64,000 nt of DNA from Sisyra terminalis (taxonomy: Eukaryota > Arthropoda > Insecta > Neuroptera > Sisyridae), in NCBI GenBank assembly GCA_958496175.1, contig OY292275.1, positions 33,247,701 to 33,311,700 of the forward strand, in the 5' to 3' direction. A program made the translations under genes and the position numbers. Positions within the stretch are counted from its first letter, which is position 1. Every line of letters begins with the position of its first letter. Below the pieces are notes generated by a model. The model was not told where the DNA came from, did not search any database, and saw only the letters and a program-made list of their open reading frames with translations. This document shows, piece by piece, positions 1-11,659 of this stretch.

Positions 1-413
1 TTAACGTTTAAAGACAATTTTAAATTATTGCTTCGCTAGGCAATTAGTAACTCAAAATATAATAATTATAATGAAATTACCTGTAAATTTGACTTTAAAC
101 ATATTTACTGAGAATATTTTTTTTTTGATTTTATGAAATAAATTGTTTATAGATTTAATAGCAATTTATTATCGTATTTTCATCTCATTTTTTTTTTGTT
201 ATTATATTTTTGATGCTAAAATTTATGATTAAGATTCATTTTTTTTAATAAAAAGTATTAATTACTAGATGAAGTGTATTCCATATTTTTGTATAAGTCC
301 GTACCTACATCAGTATAGGTAATGTAAGTAAATAAGGTAAAATAATAAAAGAGAGATAATAATGAATTAATTTTTGGTGTTTTATCTAAAATTTGTGAAT
401 TCGTCAAAATCAT
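1..413. other. AT-rich non-coding DNA
   Basis: Homopolymer-rich A/T sequence. I see no coding potential, splice-site pair or repeat ends here. Confidence 0.6.
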
Positions 414-1504
414 CAGTAGGGGAAACCAGGGATGGTTGCTCAAATTTCAGTTCTAAACTTTGATATTTTTTGAAATTTTATAAAAATAAAATAAAATTTA
501 TTTTGATATTGCAAAGTCAGCGTTTAAATCGAAATTTCATATGGTAGAACTGCTGATATAGAACAAGAAAAATTAGTTTATCAACCACTTATTCTGGGTA
601 GGTTGACAATGTAATTGAGGCAGGTTGGCCTAAATAATAGCAAGTGTTAAATTTTAAAACGAAAGTTCAAAAAAAAGCAATTTATCAATTGAAAATTGAT
701 AGTTTATAAGTTTATTATTTTTTTTTATTTGCTTATTTAATTAATGTGTAACAAAAATTAAAATTTTCTTATTGAAAATGTATTCTAAACAAAATAAGTT
801 TTCAATTTTTTTGGTACAAGAATCCTCATTTGTACCTCAGTTGATATATGGAAATCATTATTATTTAAGATTTAAATAATAAATCAGCTTTACTACAGTT
901 TTCACAAATTTAGCAAAATGTTGCGCACATATTAAAACTAACTAATCAACCAGCCCCAGAGCAATAAGTCAGCCAACCTGGGGATGTGAAACACTAATCG
1001 ATTAAAAGACATTCGATTAAATCGATGGAAAAAATCGAACGTTTCTTCTGCAAACATTGATTTTTGCAATATAAAAATTTGATTAATTACTTATGGTAAT
1101 TATTAAAAATGATAGATAATTATTTACATCTTTCTATTCATCATACTTACCGTAACATATACAGAAGAAATAAAAGTAGACATTTTTATGTGTATTTTAT
1201 AAAGCTTACTTTCCATCGAATTTACAAATTATTCAAATTTCCAATAACATTCAATTAAACCGAAGGTATTGCACCAAAAATTGTAGTACGGAAAATTTTA
1301 CTTACATGCATTCTTTATTGTATAAATATAAGTACAGCTTTTTTATCATGCGTGATAGTAGTAACGTCGCGATCTGCATAGTTAAAGGGAACCATCAAAA
1401 CGAACTTTTGGCCGAAGTTAGATTTTGTTGTATCGTACCTCAGATTAGTTAGAAGAATTAGGCAACCTACCCCTATAGCCAACCAACTCCGGTCTCCCCT
1501 ACTG
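414..1504. mobile_element. putative DNA element with GGGGA-rich inverted ends
   Basis: The left end reads CAGTAGGGGAAACCAGGG and the right end, on the minus strand, reads CAGTAGGGGAGACCGGAG; both continue into GGTTG-type sequence. Inside, motifs of the form AGGTTGAC / CAGGTTGGCC (around 598-632) and CCAGCCCCAG / GCCAACCTGGGG (around 949-985) repeat the same theme in both orientations. No target duplication could be found and no transposase frame is visible. This would fit a decayed non-autonomous DNA transposon. Two separate fragments of one family is the alternative. Confidence 0.4.
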
Positions 1505-3722
1505 ACACTAAGGATTACGTGAATGCTAATAATAAAAAATGAAATAAAGCTTCTAGTGAAAAACAAGTTTTTTCTTCGTTATTGTTACGTAATTTTAATA
1601 AATTCCTTTTTGTATTATTTAATTTTGCTTATAGAAATGAGATGCTTATGAGATTGCCAATGTTTGATAAATAATTGCTTATTAATATTGCAAATAAAAA
1701 TACTATGTAAGAAGTACCAATTATTACTACATTTTTAAAAAAAAAGAACATTTCGTCATATCTTTTTTTATACATAGATCCATTAAGAAATATACGTTTG
1801 TTTTTTTTTATATTTTTAAAAAATGGAATCAAGAAAAAAGATGTATTGATTTTATTAAATTTCCATTAGAGTTTATACATCAGTAAGCACGGTCGCTGAC
1901 AAACATTTTTAAAAGTCATTTAAGGCTTTAAAAATGTTTTATGTATTATAATAATAATAATAAATTCATCAATTTTTTGACATGTGTTAGTTTAAATTAG
2001 ATCATTTTAAACGACTTTCGTTTTTCATAGTATGAACTCTTGCGTAAGTCATTTATTTGACACCTTTACTCACCTATAAATTACATTTGTATATTTGTAA
2101 ATAGTCATGTTTAAAACATTTAATTTAATTTTTTTTTTCTTTAAAGTAAAGGATTTTCAAATTAATTCAATGTTTGTTGGACTGTTAAATTTAACCAATA
2201 ATCTCTTTTTGAAAGATAGAAATTCCATTGATAATAATTGGTTCGAGAAAATTCTAGAGTTTAAAGGTTGTATAGTAGACAGGTATTAACAAACCCAAAT
2301 TATAAACGGTTTGTAATAATTTGAAACGGCTATGATATTTTACCGAAGGGCCATATTCGTATGAAATGAAATAATTTCGATAGCTTCACAGTAAATGGAA
2401 TGTCCATTGAGATTTGGGTCTGGCACAGGTAAGAGTCAATGCATTTCTTGCTAAACCGCACTCTGAATGCCACAACCTGACAACCATCAGAGGTGAACAA
2501 CATTTTATAAATATCTATTTAGAAGTACGAAGACAAAACCGATCTATACATATTACCTCCTTTTACTGTCATCGATCTTACCTCCACATATTTTTCTTTT
2601 CTTTTTCCACTTCTATAAACAACAGGCAGTTTCATACTTATCTATAGTATATAATTTATTAAAACTTTTGTTTATCCTTTCACATTAACAAAACTTTTGT
2701 GTTTATTATTAAACTTATTTTTCCTATAGTTACATAATCGCATTGGTATTTACAATAAAATTGTTTACTTTTCTGAAAAGCTCTTCGTCATGTTAATTTT
2801 ACTCAACTAATTGTTGCTCTAATTTTCATTTCAATTGAATTCGTTAAGTTTTATTTATATAGAATGACGTATGATGAAATCATTATTACATGTTCATGAC
2901 ATTATTAGAAGCGCAAATTCCATATTAAATGAAACGACATGCAATTTAGAATAAGTAATTCTAGGTTTTTAAGGAATTATAAATTCGCAGCGTAATTGTA
3001 AAATATCTCATTAATCAATTTTAAACATTCAAGTCCCGATTTAACTAACCAATTGCATTTGTATCGCAATTTTGAACAAAAATACAGTTAATTATTACGT
3101 TAATACTTATATTTACAAACATTATCATTTCACGGTATTTATTTTGAAATTCAAATGATTCATATTGATTTTAATTTAAAACCTGAATTATGATTCGTAA
3201 ATTTCAAATACACCATAAATATTAATAGAATTATTAAGAAAAAAAATGGAAATAATTCTGCAGCTGTACAACGATGAAACAAATACAGTAAAATGTAAAC
3301 ATTTTTTTAATCGTTGTTATAATTTAGCAAAGTAGTGAAATATTTGTTTGAATATTGCTAAAAATTTATAGGTGATTCATCAATAATTCGTGCTATCTAT
3401 AGAATGGGTAGGTCAATGAAAATTAAGAAACAACCTTATGACGCATAAATATTTTTTTTTACTTAAACTATTCGTAGCACGTGGCTATGAAGAATAAAAA
3501 GAGGTTACAGTTTATGCATTAATATAATCATCAATTTTATGGTTGATCTGTTTTATAAAAAAAAAATAAAAAATTAATTATAAAGAGTGTGTGTTTGTAC
3601 TTATAGACGTGCGTAAGAAGTCATAGTTCTTTGAAAAAGTATATTTTTTGTGAATAAATTTCAATCGTTTTTGTTGTATAACTGGAGCTCTAAACAGAAT
3701 TTGCATCATTAAGATTATAAAA
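1505..3722. other. non-coding DNA, no recognised gene
   Basis: Mostly A/T-rich filler. The stretch 2400-2650 is a little more base-balanced and contains CAG|GTAAGA (junction after 2433), a possible splice donor, but no exon could be read with it. Confidence 0.5.
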
Positions 3723-3724
3723 TA

Positions 3725-4148
3725 CTAGTAGCTTTCTGTGAAATATTTGGTCAACACTGACACAACTGACAAATGATAAAAATTGATAAATGAATGGAAT
3801 CGAAATGACAGTTGAAACAAATGATAACAATCAGATAGTTCAAATTTTTACATTTAGTTTCCACTGACACGTATGTGTTTATATTTTCATTTTTTGTCTG
3901 TCGTTTCCGACATACACATATCGAAGAAGTCAGTTCAGATGAGATAAATTTCCCGGGTATAGATGGCTCTATGTTGACCAAGAACGTATTTAAACACATA
4001 CATATGAGTGAAAACTAAATAAAAAATTTGAACTAACTGATTTTTACCATTTGTTTCAACTGTTATTTCGATTTCATTCAATTGATAATTCTTGTCATTT
4101 GGCAATTGTATTAGTGTTGACTATGAATAGTTCACGGGTAGCTACTAG
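3725..4148. mobile_element. foldback MITE, TA target site, CTAGTAGC ends
   Basis: The element is almost wholly an inverted repeat. The left arm runs from CTAGTAGC through ATTTGGTCAACACTGAC, GAAATGACAGTTGAAACAAA and CACGTATGTGTTTA. The right arm repeats the same order on the minus strand and ends GCTACTAG. TA lies at each end (3723-3724 and 4149-4150), as expected of Tc1/mariner-type insertion. It has no coding capacity. Arms of about 170 bp with a spacer of about 80 bp would form a long hairpin if transcribed. Two related copies lie at 4240-4810 and 27358-27630. Confidence 0.75.
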
Positions 4149-4239
4149 TAACATACAATAAGCAAAATATATGTACTGGTCATGCGCTGTCATGTGCTGT
4201 TTACCACTAATATATCTATAATATATCTATTATGTATTA

Positions 4240-4810
4240 CTAATAGTTATCCGTGAAATATTCACTACCAATACTGACAGAACTAGAACTGCCAGCCGTA
4301 CTTTATTATAAAGTACTGTACGTTGTTTAGGTTATTTGCACTCTATATTTTATAAGAAAAATAAAATATGCGATAATATTTTTTTGCAGAATTTGATTTC
4401 TTGAAGTTCCGTTTAGAGTATAACATACAAAAAAGTCGATTGTAAAAGTTTTTATGTACAAAACAAATGTAATTTAAATATAGATTGTTAAGATCTGTTA
4501 AGCAGAGGCAATAACTAGTTAAAATTTGCTAAAAGTAATGAAAATTATATTTTTAATCAAAATAATAAAGTTAAATATATTTTATTTTCTTTTGACACAA
4601 TGTCCTTCTTTTTTTCTACCTTAAAGAACCAATATTCTGTATTTGCCTACAAAAAAGTAGCGACCTTAAACACCATTGACAAATGACAACAATTGTGAGT
4701 TGAATGAAATCGAAATGCCAGTTGAAACAAATGACAACAATCAGTTTGTACAAATTTGAGACAATGATTATTATATGTGGTTTTCACTTTCACATATGTA
4801 TTTAAATTTA
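4240..4810 (+). mobile_element. interrupted copy of the CTAGTAGC foldback MITE
   Basis: The start, CTAATAGTTATCCGTGAAAT after a TA at 4238-4239, matches the end of the 3725-4148 element. Homology to that element's arm resumes at about 4668 (CATTGACAAATGAC, GAAATGCCAGTTGAAACAAA) and fades after a CACATATGTATTT motif near 4803. Some 370 bp of unrelated AT-rich sequence (about 4300-4660) separates the two blocks, so the copy is either interrupted or recombined. No right terminal repeat is visible. Confidence 0.5.
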
Positions 4811-5086
4811 ATTTACCTATTAATGTTTTGAATTAAAATAAATTATTCAGTTATACATTCAAAAATTTTCCTTGAAATATAAACAAACAGTATTGTTCGT
4901 TGGTAGGAACCGGAAAACTATTTTACAAAATTTAAAACATAGAAGTTAATTTTGGTTTTAAAAAAGCGTGTACGTTATCTCGAGTAGTTGGCATAGTTAG
5001 TATTTTACATACACCAAATATTACCCGATGAGTACATGCGCAGTTGCATTTTGTTTAGTTCAATCCAAGTTTGTATACTGTTTGAA

Positions 5087-5170
5087 AACCAACTTTCGTA
5101 ACTAAATTTGGAACACCATTCATTTTTTCCCTCGCATGGTGCGCCTAAAGAAGTACAATTTCAAAAATAT
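5087..5170 (+). repeat. dispersed CCTAAAGAAGTA repeat, copy 1
   Basis: The core TTTTTTCCCTCGCATGGTGC followed by GCCTAAAGAAGTACAATTTC is shared with 40311-40358 and 57121-57209, all on the plus strand. With the third copy it also shares an upstream AACTTTCGT motif. It reads like the conserved tip of an old transposable element, but I cannot assign a family. Confidence 0.6.
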
Positions 5171-6184
5171 TAAGTCTTTGAGCTAATTGAATAAATTCAA
5201 ATGGAACAATCAAAAAGATCATTTATGCAATAATGAATTAGCGTCATAGGTAAACTCTGATTTGTAGAATTTAAGAAAAAATGCAAGTTTTATTAGAATT
5301 TATTTAATGCAATACTTGCAAGTGTTTTTAATATCCAACAATTAAAATGTAATCTTTTGATTTCATGTTATTTTTTGTTTTGTTTTATGTGACATAGTAA
5401 AGTTGCCAAGACAGATGATAAATTAAAAAAAATGAATTTAATGCCATTTAATAGTTAAGAACGTCAATGCAATTTAGTCAGATGCACCGATCAAAGTAAT
5501 AAAACGACAGTTTCATTTTTTCTGGGTTAAAATGATTTATTGGAACCAGCACAAATGCATTATTTAAATGAATGATTAGATTAAAAAAAAATATGAAAAA
5601 GGTCCCACCATTGCGATAATGGAAGGTGTTAGTAAGAAAACGACTGCATTAAACACGGAAGGCCATGGTCGGTCATTTTCTCATTCACTTAAACCGGTCT
5701 TAACCAATAATTGGGACATAGTGAGTGGATTGGAACCTATACACGTCAAAGTTTAGTTTTGGCTAAAAATAAACTCCGTCAATTATTGTGTTACAGCATA
5801 ATTTTTATTTTTAGAAACACATGGTAATTGTAAACGTCTGCAAAATCTAATTTGAAGACGAAGTGTTTATTGTTGTATAGTTCGCATTTCGCTTTATTTA
5901 CAACCGAAGGAAAATATAAACATAGGAAATACTGAATTTAATTGGAAGGTTATTGGAGTGAGGTTTGTGTACCTACATAACTATTTAGTGTTGTGTAGAT
6001 GTGTTAAAAATATGCTAAATAAAAGTAGGTAGTTAGCAAGAGGTAGCTAAAAAATAAAAAATTTAAAGTGTAAATTTTTTTTTGAGTCTGATAATTATGA
6101 TTTGTTAGAGAAGACAATTGACATCATTGCATTATTTATTTCTTATCAAGATTTGTAGTAAAAAAGGGTACCTATGTTAAGTAT
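5171..6184. other. non-coding DNA, nothing recognised
   Basis: AT-rich sequence. A more balanced patch at 5600-5740 (GGTCCCACCATTGCGATAATG, then TTAAACCGGTCTTAACC) shows no frame and no second copy in the window. Confidence 0.5.
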
Positions 6185-6420
6185 CATTAGTAAGGCTATT
6201 CATCGTTAAGTCGGCTGATTGTAAGGTGAAGGCCGGTTGTATCTTTCAGCCGACTGCACATGACGTCATATACCAAGCCCTCGTCGTTCGTATTCTGATT
6301 GGTTGAAAATGATCATACGATATTTCTAAACTAAGCCGAGCTACTTCAGAGGGGGTCTCGGTAGTAATAATAGTACTGAGAACATTCCATTTATGCGTCA
6401 CCGATTTGCTAAAGGTTTTT
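6185..6420. other. CpG-richer island with TGACGTCA and CCAAT-type motifs
   Basis: This patch stands out in base composition. It contains AAGTCGGCTGATT, GAAGGCCGGTTG, CAGCCGACTGC, a TGACGTCA palindrome at 6262-6269 and CTGATTGGTTGAAA (ATTGG is an inverted CCAAT). Such motif sets occur both in promoters and at ends of DNA transposons. No reading frame or initiator is visible to decide, and no other copy was seen in the window. Confidence 0.3.
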
Positions 6421-8499
6421 ATCATTTATTTTTAAATCTTATCATTTAATTCATCAGCCTCATACGACAGACAAATATGCCGATCCAGTTAAATGTCCGT
6501 TTTAGTGAGAGCTGTTCATTTATTGTGTCATCATTAGTTGTTTTTTTCCTTTTAAATCACTTTTTCACTCTTATTTGTCGACTAATTCACTAAATTACAT
6601 CTGTACGTCTCGAAGTTTAATTATTTAATATTGAAATAATTCGAATTGGAGTTATTGATGATAGTTTTCTCCTCTGAAATTTAATACTCAACGTATGTGA
6701 GAGGTAATTTCAATGGTTTCGAAAATTCAATTTAATATTCCGCGGAGTTTCAACGCGATCAACAATCAGTTATTCAGCTTAAATTCATCATTAGACTATA
6801 CCCGAAAATTCGTTCTAGAATTTCATACCCTTATATCTAATTATTTGAATATGTACGCTCATGTTGTTTTGTGTATTTTATTGCTTAATGTCTGCAAAAA
6901 GGAAAAGTAACCAAAAGGAATAAAATCCAAACCTTATAATTGACAAATATGATTTATGAAGGCATATAATATTCATACACTAGGTGTTATTAAAATGTAA
7001 TATTTGTAACAGAAAAAAGGAAGCAATTATAGTACTGAATTTTCATAACAAAATTTGAAAACTTTGCAAATATTATTAATTATTCTGTGATTATGATATC
7101 TAACTGAAATATTGATAATTACATTTTTTTTTTAGGTTTCAGTGTCTTAAGAAAATCGATTAAGAAGTAATAATTTAAACGTGCTTTTGCAAATATGCTA
7201 AATGTAACTAATGTTCGGATTGTTAGATAATTAATTTATCTAGAAGTATGGGTAGTTGAAATGCACTTGACTAATTTCAAAGTGTTTGTATCAAACATTA
7301 TAATGTGCTATTATGCAATATGCAAATCTAGATTTAAGATCATTGAAGCTTCAAATTGAAAAAATATGAATGTCATATGTTGAAGTACGCATTATTATTT
7401 ATAAATAAAAGAAATAATGTTACAGATAAAGAAAATAAGCAAAGTAGATAATTAATCACTGTAGATGAAAAAAATTTCGAAATATTTTATTATGTGATAG
7501 AATTAAGCTTGAAAATAGAGTACCTACTGAACGTTACTGTAGCTTTTTTTGAATCTTTTCTGTTAGACACTTGCCACATGTTGAAAACTTCATTCCTGGC
7601 TATTCTCTTGAATGATTTTTTCTCTAAAAACAATTTTTTTGAATGAAATTTAAAAACTATTTCCAATTTTAAATTAAATGTTTTTCTAGTTATTTATGTT
7701 AAATTTGGATATGCAAGAAAGCAATAGAATATAGGTACAAAAATAAGAAGTAAAAAAAAAGATTTTAATTTACATTGTACTAATTCTGACGAAAGCGAAT
7801 TAGAAATGTACAAAACTGAGTTACGTATGTACAGAATTATTAATAAAATTCGCAAACAAAGACTATGACATTCGGGATAACGACCGTTTTTTTAAGCGAA
7901 AAAAATGTTTTTCTTTATAAATTTGCTTACGTTTCTTTGAAGTGCAAAGATAAGGCTAAATTGTATCACGATTTGGCAGAATATTAGTGTTTTAAAAAAT
8001 GATTATAATTCGTGGTTTTGGGAGTAGAAGTCTGTAAGATACAATACTAGATGACATTCGCCCTTCAGAAGGAGCTGAAAATTTAGAATCTGCATATAGT
8101 CGCATTATGTTTAAAATGGTATAGATGAATTTGGAGATCATAAAGAACATAATCAAAGTGGCATATTAGACGTGTGTGTGTGTGTTTTTGCAATATGATC
8201 AAAGTGAGATTGTTTCTTTTTCGTTTTTATATAGGTAGAAATAGAAATTATAATGGTGATACTTTTTGTGGTAGTTGTAAGAGATTTTTGAGTTCAAAAG
8301 AAGTCAAAAACACCATATTTGGCAATTTTTTTGATCTTTATGATCAAACAGGGTATAGACCACTGAGATGTATGGCTAGAGTAATCATGTTCCATAAGTC
8401 CAATGTTAAATTTAAATTATCGTTTCCCCTTAATTTGCCTAATCCTCGTACTCCTTCCACAACATATTTGTACACAATTTAATTTCTCCTCTTCAAGTG
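6421..8499. other. non-coding DNA with one unassigned 102-codon open frame
   Basis: Mostly AT-rich. A plus-strand open stretch at 8174-8482 contains a CGSC pair and a proline-rich tail, and a short coding-like segment in another frame lies just before it (reads DDIRPSEGAENLE near 8050). Neither matches a family I know. A decayed transposon gene is possible; chance is equally possible. Confidence 0.3.
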
Positions 8500-8640
8500 A
8501 AAAGACACTCTGCTCCATATGGAGCAGAGCTTAAAAAGAGGGAAGAAAGGGGAGCCCGATGGTATTCATTCTATTATTGACAGATGTATGACCAGGTTCA
8601 CTCTAGTCATACAACTCAGTGATTTAGACAGTCTTAAATT
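8500..8640 (+). repeat. dispersed repeat with a perfect 22-bp palindrome
   Basis: At 8508-8529 the half-site CTCTGCTCCAT is followed directly by its exact reverse complement. About 70 bp further, GTTCACTCTAGTCATACA and CTCAGTG follow. The same two landmarks, with the palindrome degraded, recur at 53375-53530 on the same strand. Family unknown. Confidence 0.5.
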
Positions 8641-11425
8641 TTTGGTAGAACTTTGAACTAAAATGCATTGGAATATATATTTTTTTTATTTAAGTGATTT
8701 TTATCCAAACTGCATTCGTAGTTGTACTTAAGGTAATATAAACAATTGTGGTAATCAGAAGTTCTTTTCATTTGTTTGAGAAAAAAAAATTAGAAGAAAA
8801 CATTTAAGTTACCTATGTATGTAGATGTGTGGATTGGAGGGTGAACAAACCTATTAATGAATATCTACTGCATATAAAATACTTAAGAAATAAAATATAA
8901 TCAATAGATGCACTTATTTCGTACAAAAATTCAGAAAAACATTTAAAAGAAGTTACAAAAGCGTAATGAATATAAAAGTTTGTTTTTACTAAGAAAGAAA
9001 AATATTTACCAAAATTAAGTCAATATTTTAGTATAAATATTTTATTAACAAATTAAATAAACAAATTTTAAAGATGATAGATCGCTTTAAGTAAAATTAT
9101 TATTTTTCAAAAAACTATATAATATGTATATTTTGGAAGAATCTGAGATTATAATTTCAGAAACCCTTATCATGGCTTTTACGAATAGAGCAAATCAAAC
9201 AAAGATATAAAAGCCCAAGGGCTTGATTTATTTTCGAAAGTTTCACATGTGGTTCTTTTGTGAACTGTTGCAGTGTCTGACAGTATAAAACTGAAAGTTA
9301 TAGAAATTTTTGAATGAATATTTGATACAAAGTAAATAAGGAAACAGAAATGAGATATGAAAGGGTAAGTTTGGTTTCAGTTTTTAATTTATAGATTTAT
9401 TAATATTGCAACGTTTGATATTTCACCCACTAATTTTCGCCCACACATAGTCCTCCCATTTGAACTTTTTCAGCAAAAGTATGTTATTTAATTCATGAAT
9501 CTTTCAAGATATTTCTTATACTATATCTATCTCTTCAATTACGTTAATTAAGGAAAAAATGTAAAACCCAAAAAATATTATTACCGAGAAAAATATTATA
9601 ATTATTCAAAAGTTTATATTATTTTCAATTGTACTTTATGTATATTTCAAAATAGAATTATGTATAAAGAAAAAGATTGCGAATTGAATGAGAAATTTTC
9701 TTAAGATCAATATTTTCATCGTAGTTTAAATTGCGAAATGACGTATATAATTTTTATATTTTTTTCAAGTTTATATTCGGAAATTAAAACATGTAAATTG
9801 ATGTTGGAAAAATATTTTTCATATAATATTTTTGATATTATATTATGTAATATGGTAATAATACAAATTGCAGCACTTGAGATTTTGGTCTTTATCTGAA
9901 CAAAACTCATTAACAATTAAAATAACGGCACCATTTGTGCAAATTATTACAAATAATAAAATTTAAGCGTAAATGACTATCTCATTATCTAATTGGTTCA
10001 ATTTATTAACATCATACTTATGCATAATTGCATTATAAACGTCTTGCAAGTAAATTACATACAATAAAAAGTAAAAAATTTAATAAATAAATTATCGTTG
10101 TATCTTAATATATAATAATATTTGAATTACAAGGAATGGAATTTTTTTAATGAACAATTAAAAATAAGTTCTCTTAAGAGAATTACTAAAGGGATGTAAA
10201 ATTGGATATGGATTATAGAATAAATCGAAAGTTTTCCTAAATAATTTTAAATATATTTGCTTAATTTAGTGATTATAGTTGACGCATGAATGTAGCATCT
10301 GGAACAAGATTTTTCACACGAATTACATATAGTTTGTGAAGTTATGCAATTATATCAACGTCTTAACATGTTTTACGAATGGTTGCATAAGTGCACCTAT
10401 ATTTATATCTTATAATTCTTATATTAAGATCCTTCCTTTTACGAAACTTTATTTCGTCTTTATATAACTTTTTAAATATATTTATAATCTGAAATAGTGA
10501 AATTGTTAGTTGAAAGCATCGATTGTAGTTTATTAAGTAATAGAATTAACAATTAAACTCTGCAAAGATGAAAATGTTCATTTGCACATTGAACACGTAA
10601 GTATCGATGATGATAATATGTATATAAATTATATATAAGGAATCAGAAATTATTATGTATTATAACTATTATATCAAAAGGATATAGATATAACATTTAA
10701 TTTTTGGCAATAAAATATTTAAATTATAATTTTTATATATTTTAAATAATTCTATTTTATAAGACCTTTCAGGGAAAACAGAATAGTTGATAATCATTGA
10801 GTGTATATTTCAAGTGTAGTTTGAACAGCTTTTGAGAAAATGTACGAGTATTTACAACTATTAACTATTGTCGAAGAGTCAATGGTGACATTCAAACATT
10901 GACATGTTAACAAACTTCGACATTTAGTATCTACTACTTGTACTATTGTACAACAAGCAGTACAAGGAACAATTATTGTTTTATAAGCTGAAATGTCCCA
11001 CAATCTCCACTTTTGTCTCAACTTTTGTAATAGAAATACACAATTTTAGAAATATTATGAAAATATTGTGATTGGGAATATAAAGAGGGTTAAAGTGTTA
11101 CTCCAATTAATTTGAAAGCAAGGAAAATTTCCAGATTTCAGTAACGATTTGTCATTGTCTATATGAAAATGGTATAATTAATTTAATTTGAACTAGCTGA
11201 ACGGTTGTTTCGTATGACAATTGACAAGTTCGGGATGAGGTCAAATTCTATATAATAGTCTGCAGATAATCATTTACAATGTGTAGGACTTCTCATAGTT
11301 TCTGTGACAACTTAATAGTACAAGATTGGCGACAATATGCGTGGGAATCGTTTTTACCCATATAATGTGATTCTGGTGACCAATTGTCTACATGTGGGCT
11401 TCATATACTCTATGTATTTACAGTG
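8641..11425. other. AT-rich non-coding DNA
   Basis: No exon, repeat end or RNA gene was recognised. An ATG with five codons runs into GTAAGT (ATGAGATATGAAAGG at 9351-9365), which could be a tiny first exon, but nothing independent supports it. Confidence 0.5.
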
Positions 11426-11659
11426 TATTAGGTTGCATATGAAATATTGAACTTTTTTTACATGTGAACGTTTGTCTTCCTGTTTATGTTCTACTTTTGT
11501 TTTTGGTATACTCTCGTTTATAGTCGTACTGTCCCTTGCGAGAGCCACATTTCAACAATGGAGATTTTCTCAAAAGTATTTCCTTTTGTAGTTTATTTTA
11601 AATTTTGAACCGATATTCATGTAATTTTTTGTGTATATATAAACTTGATAATAATGCTG

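Noticed and set aside
8174..8482. 102-codon plus-strand frame with a CGSC pair
   Set aside because: No recognisable family, and its 5' end lies in a GT dinucleotide tract; kept only as a remark.
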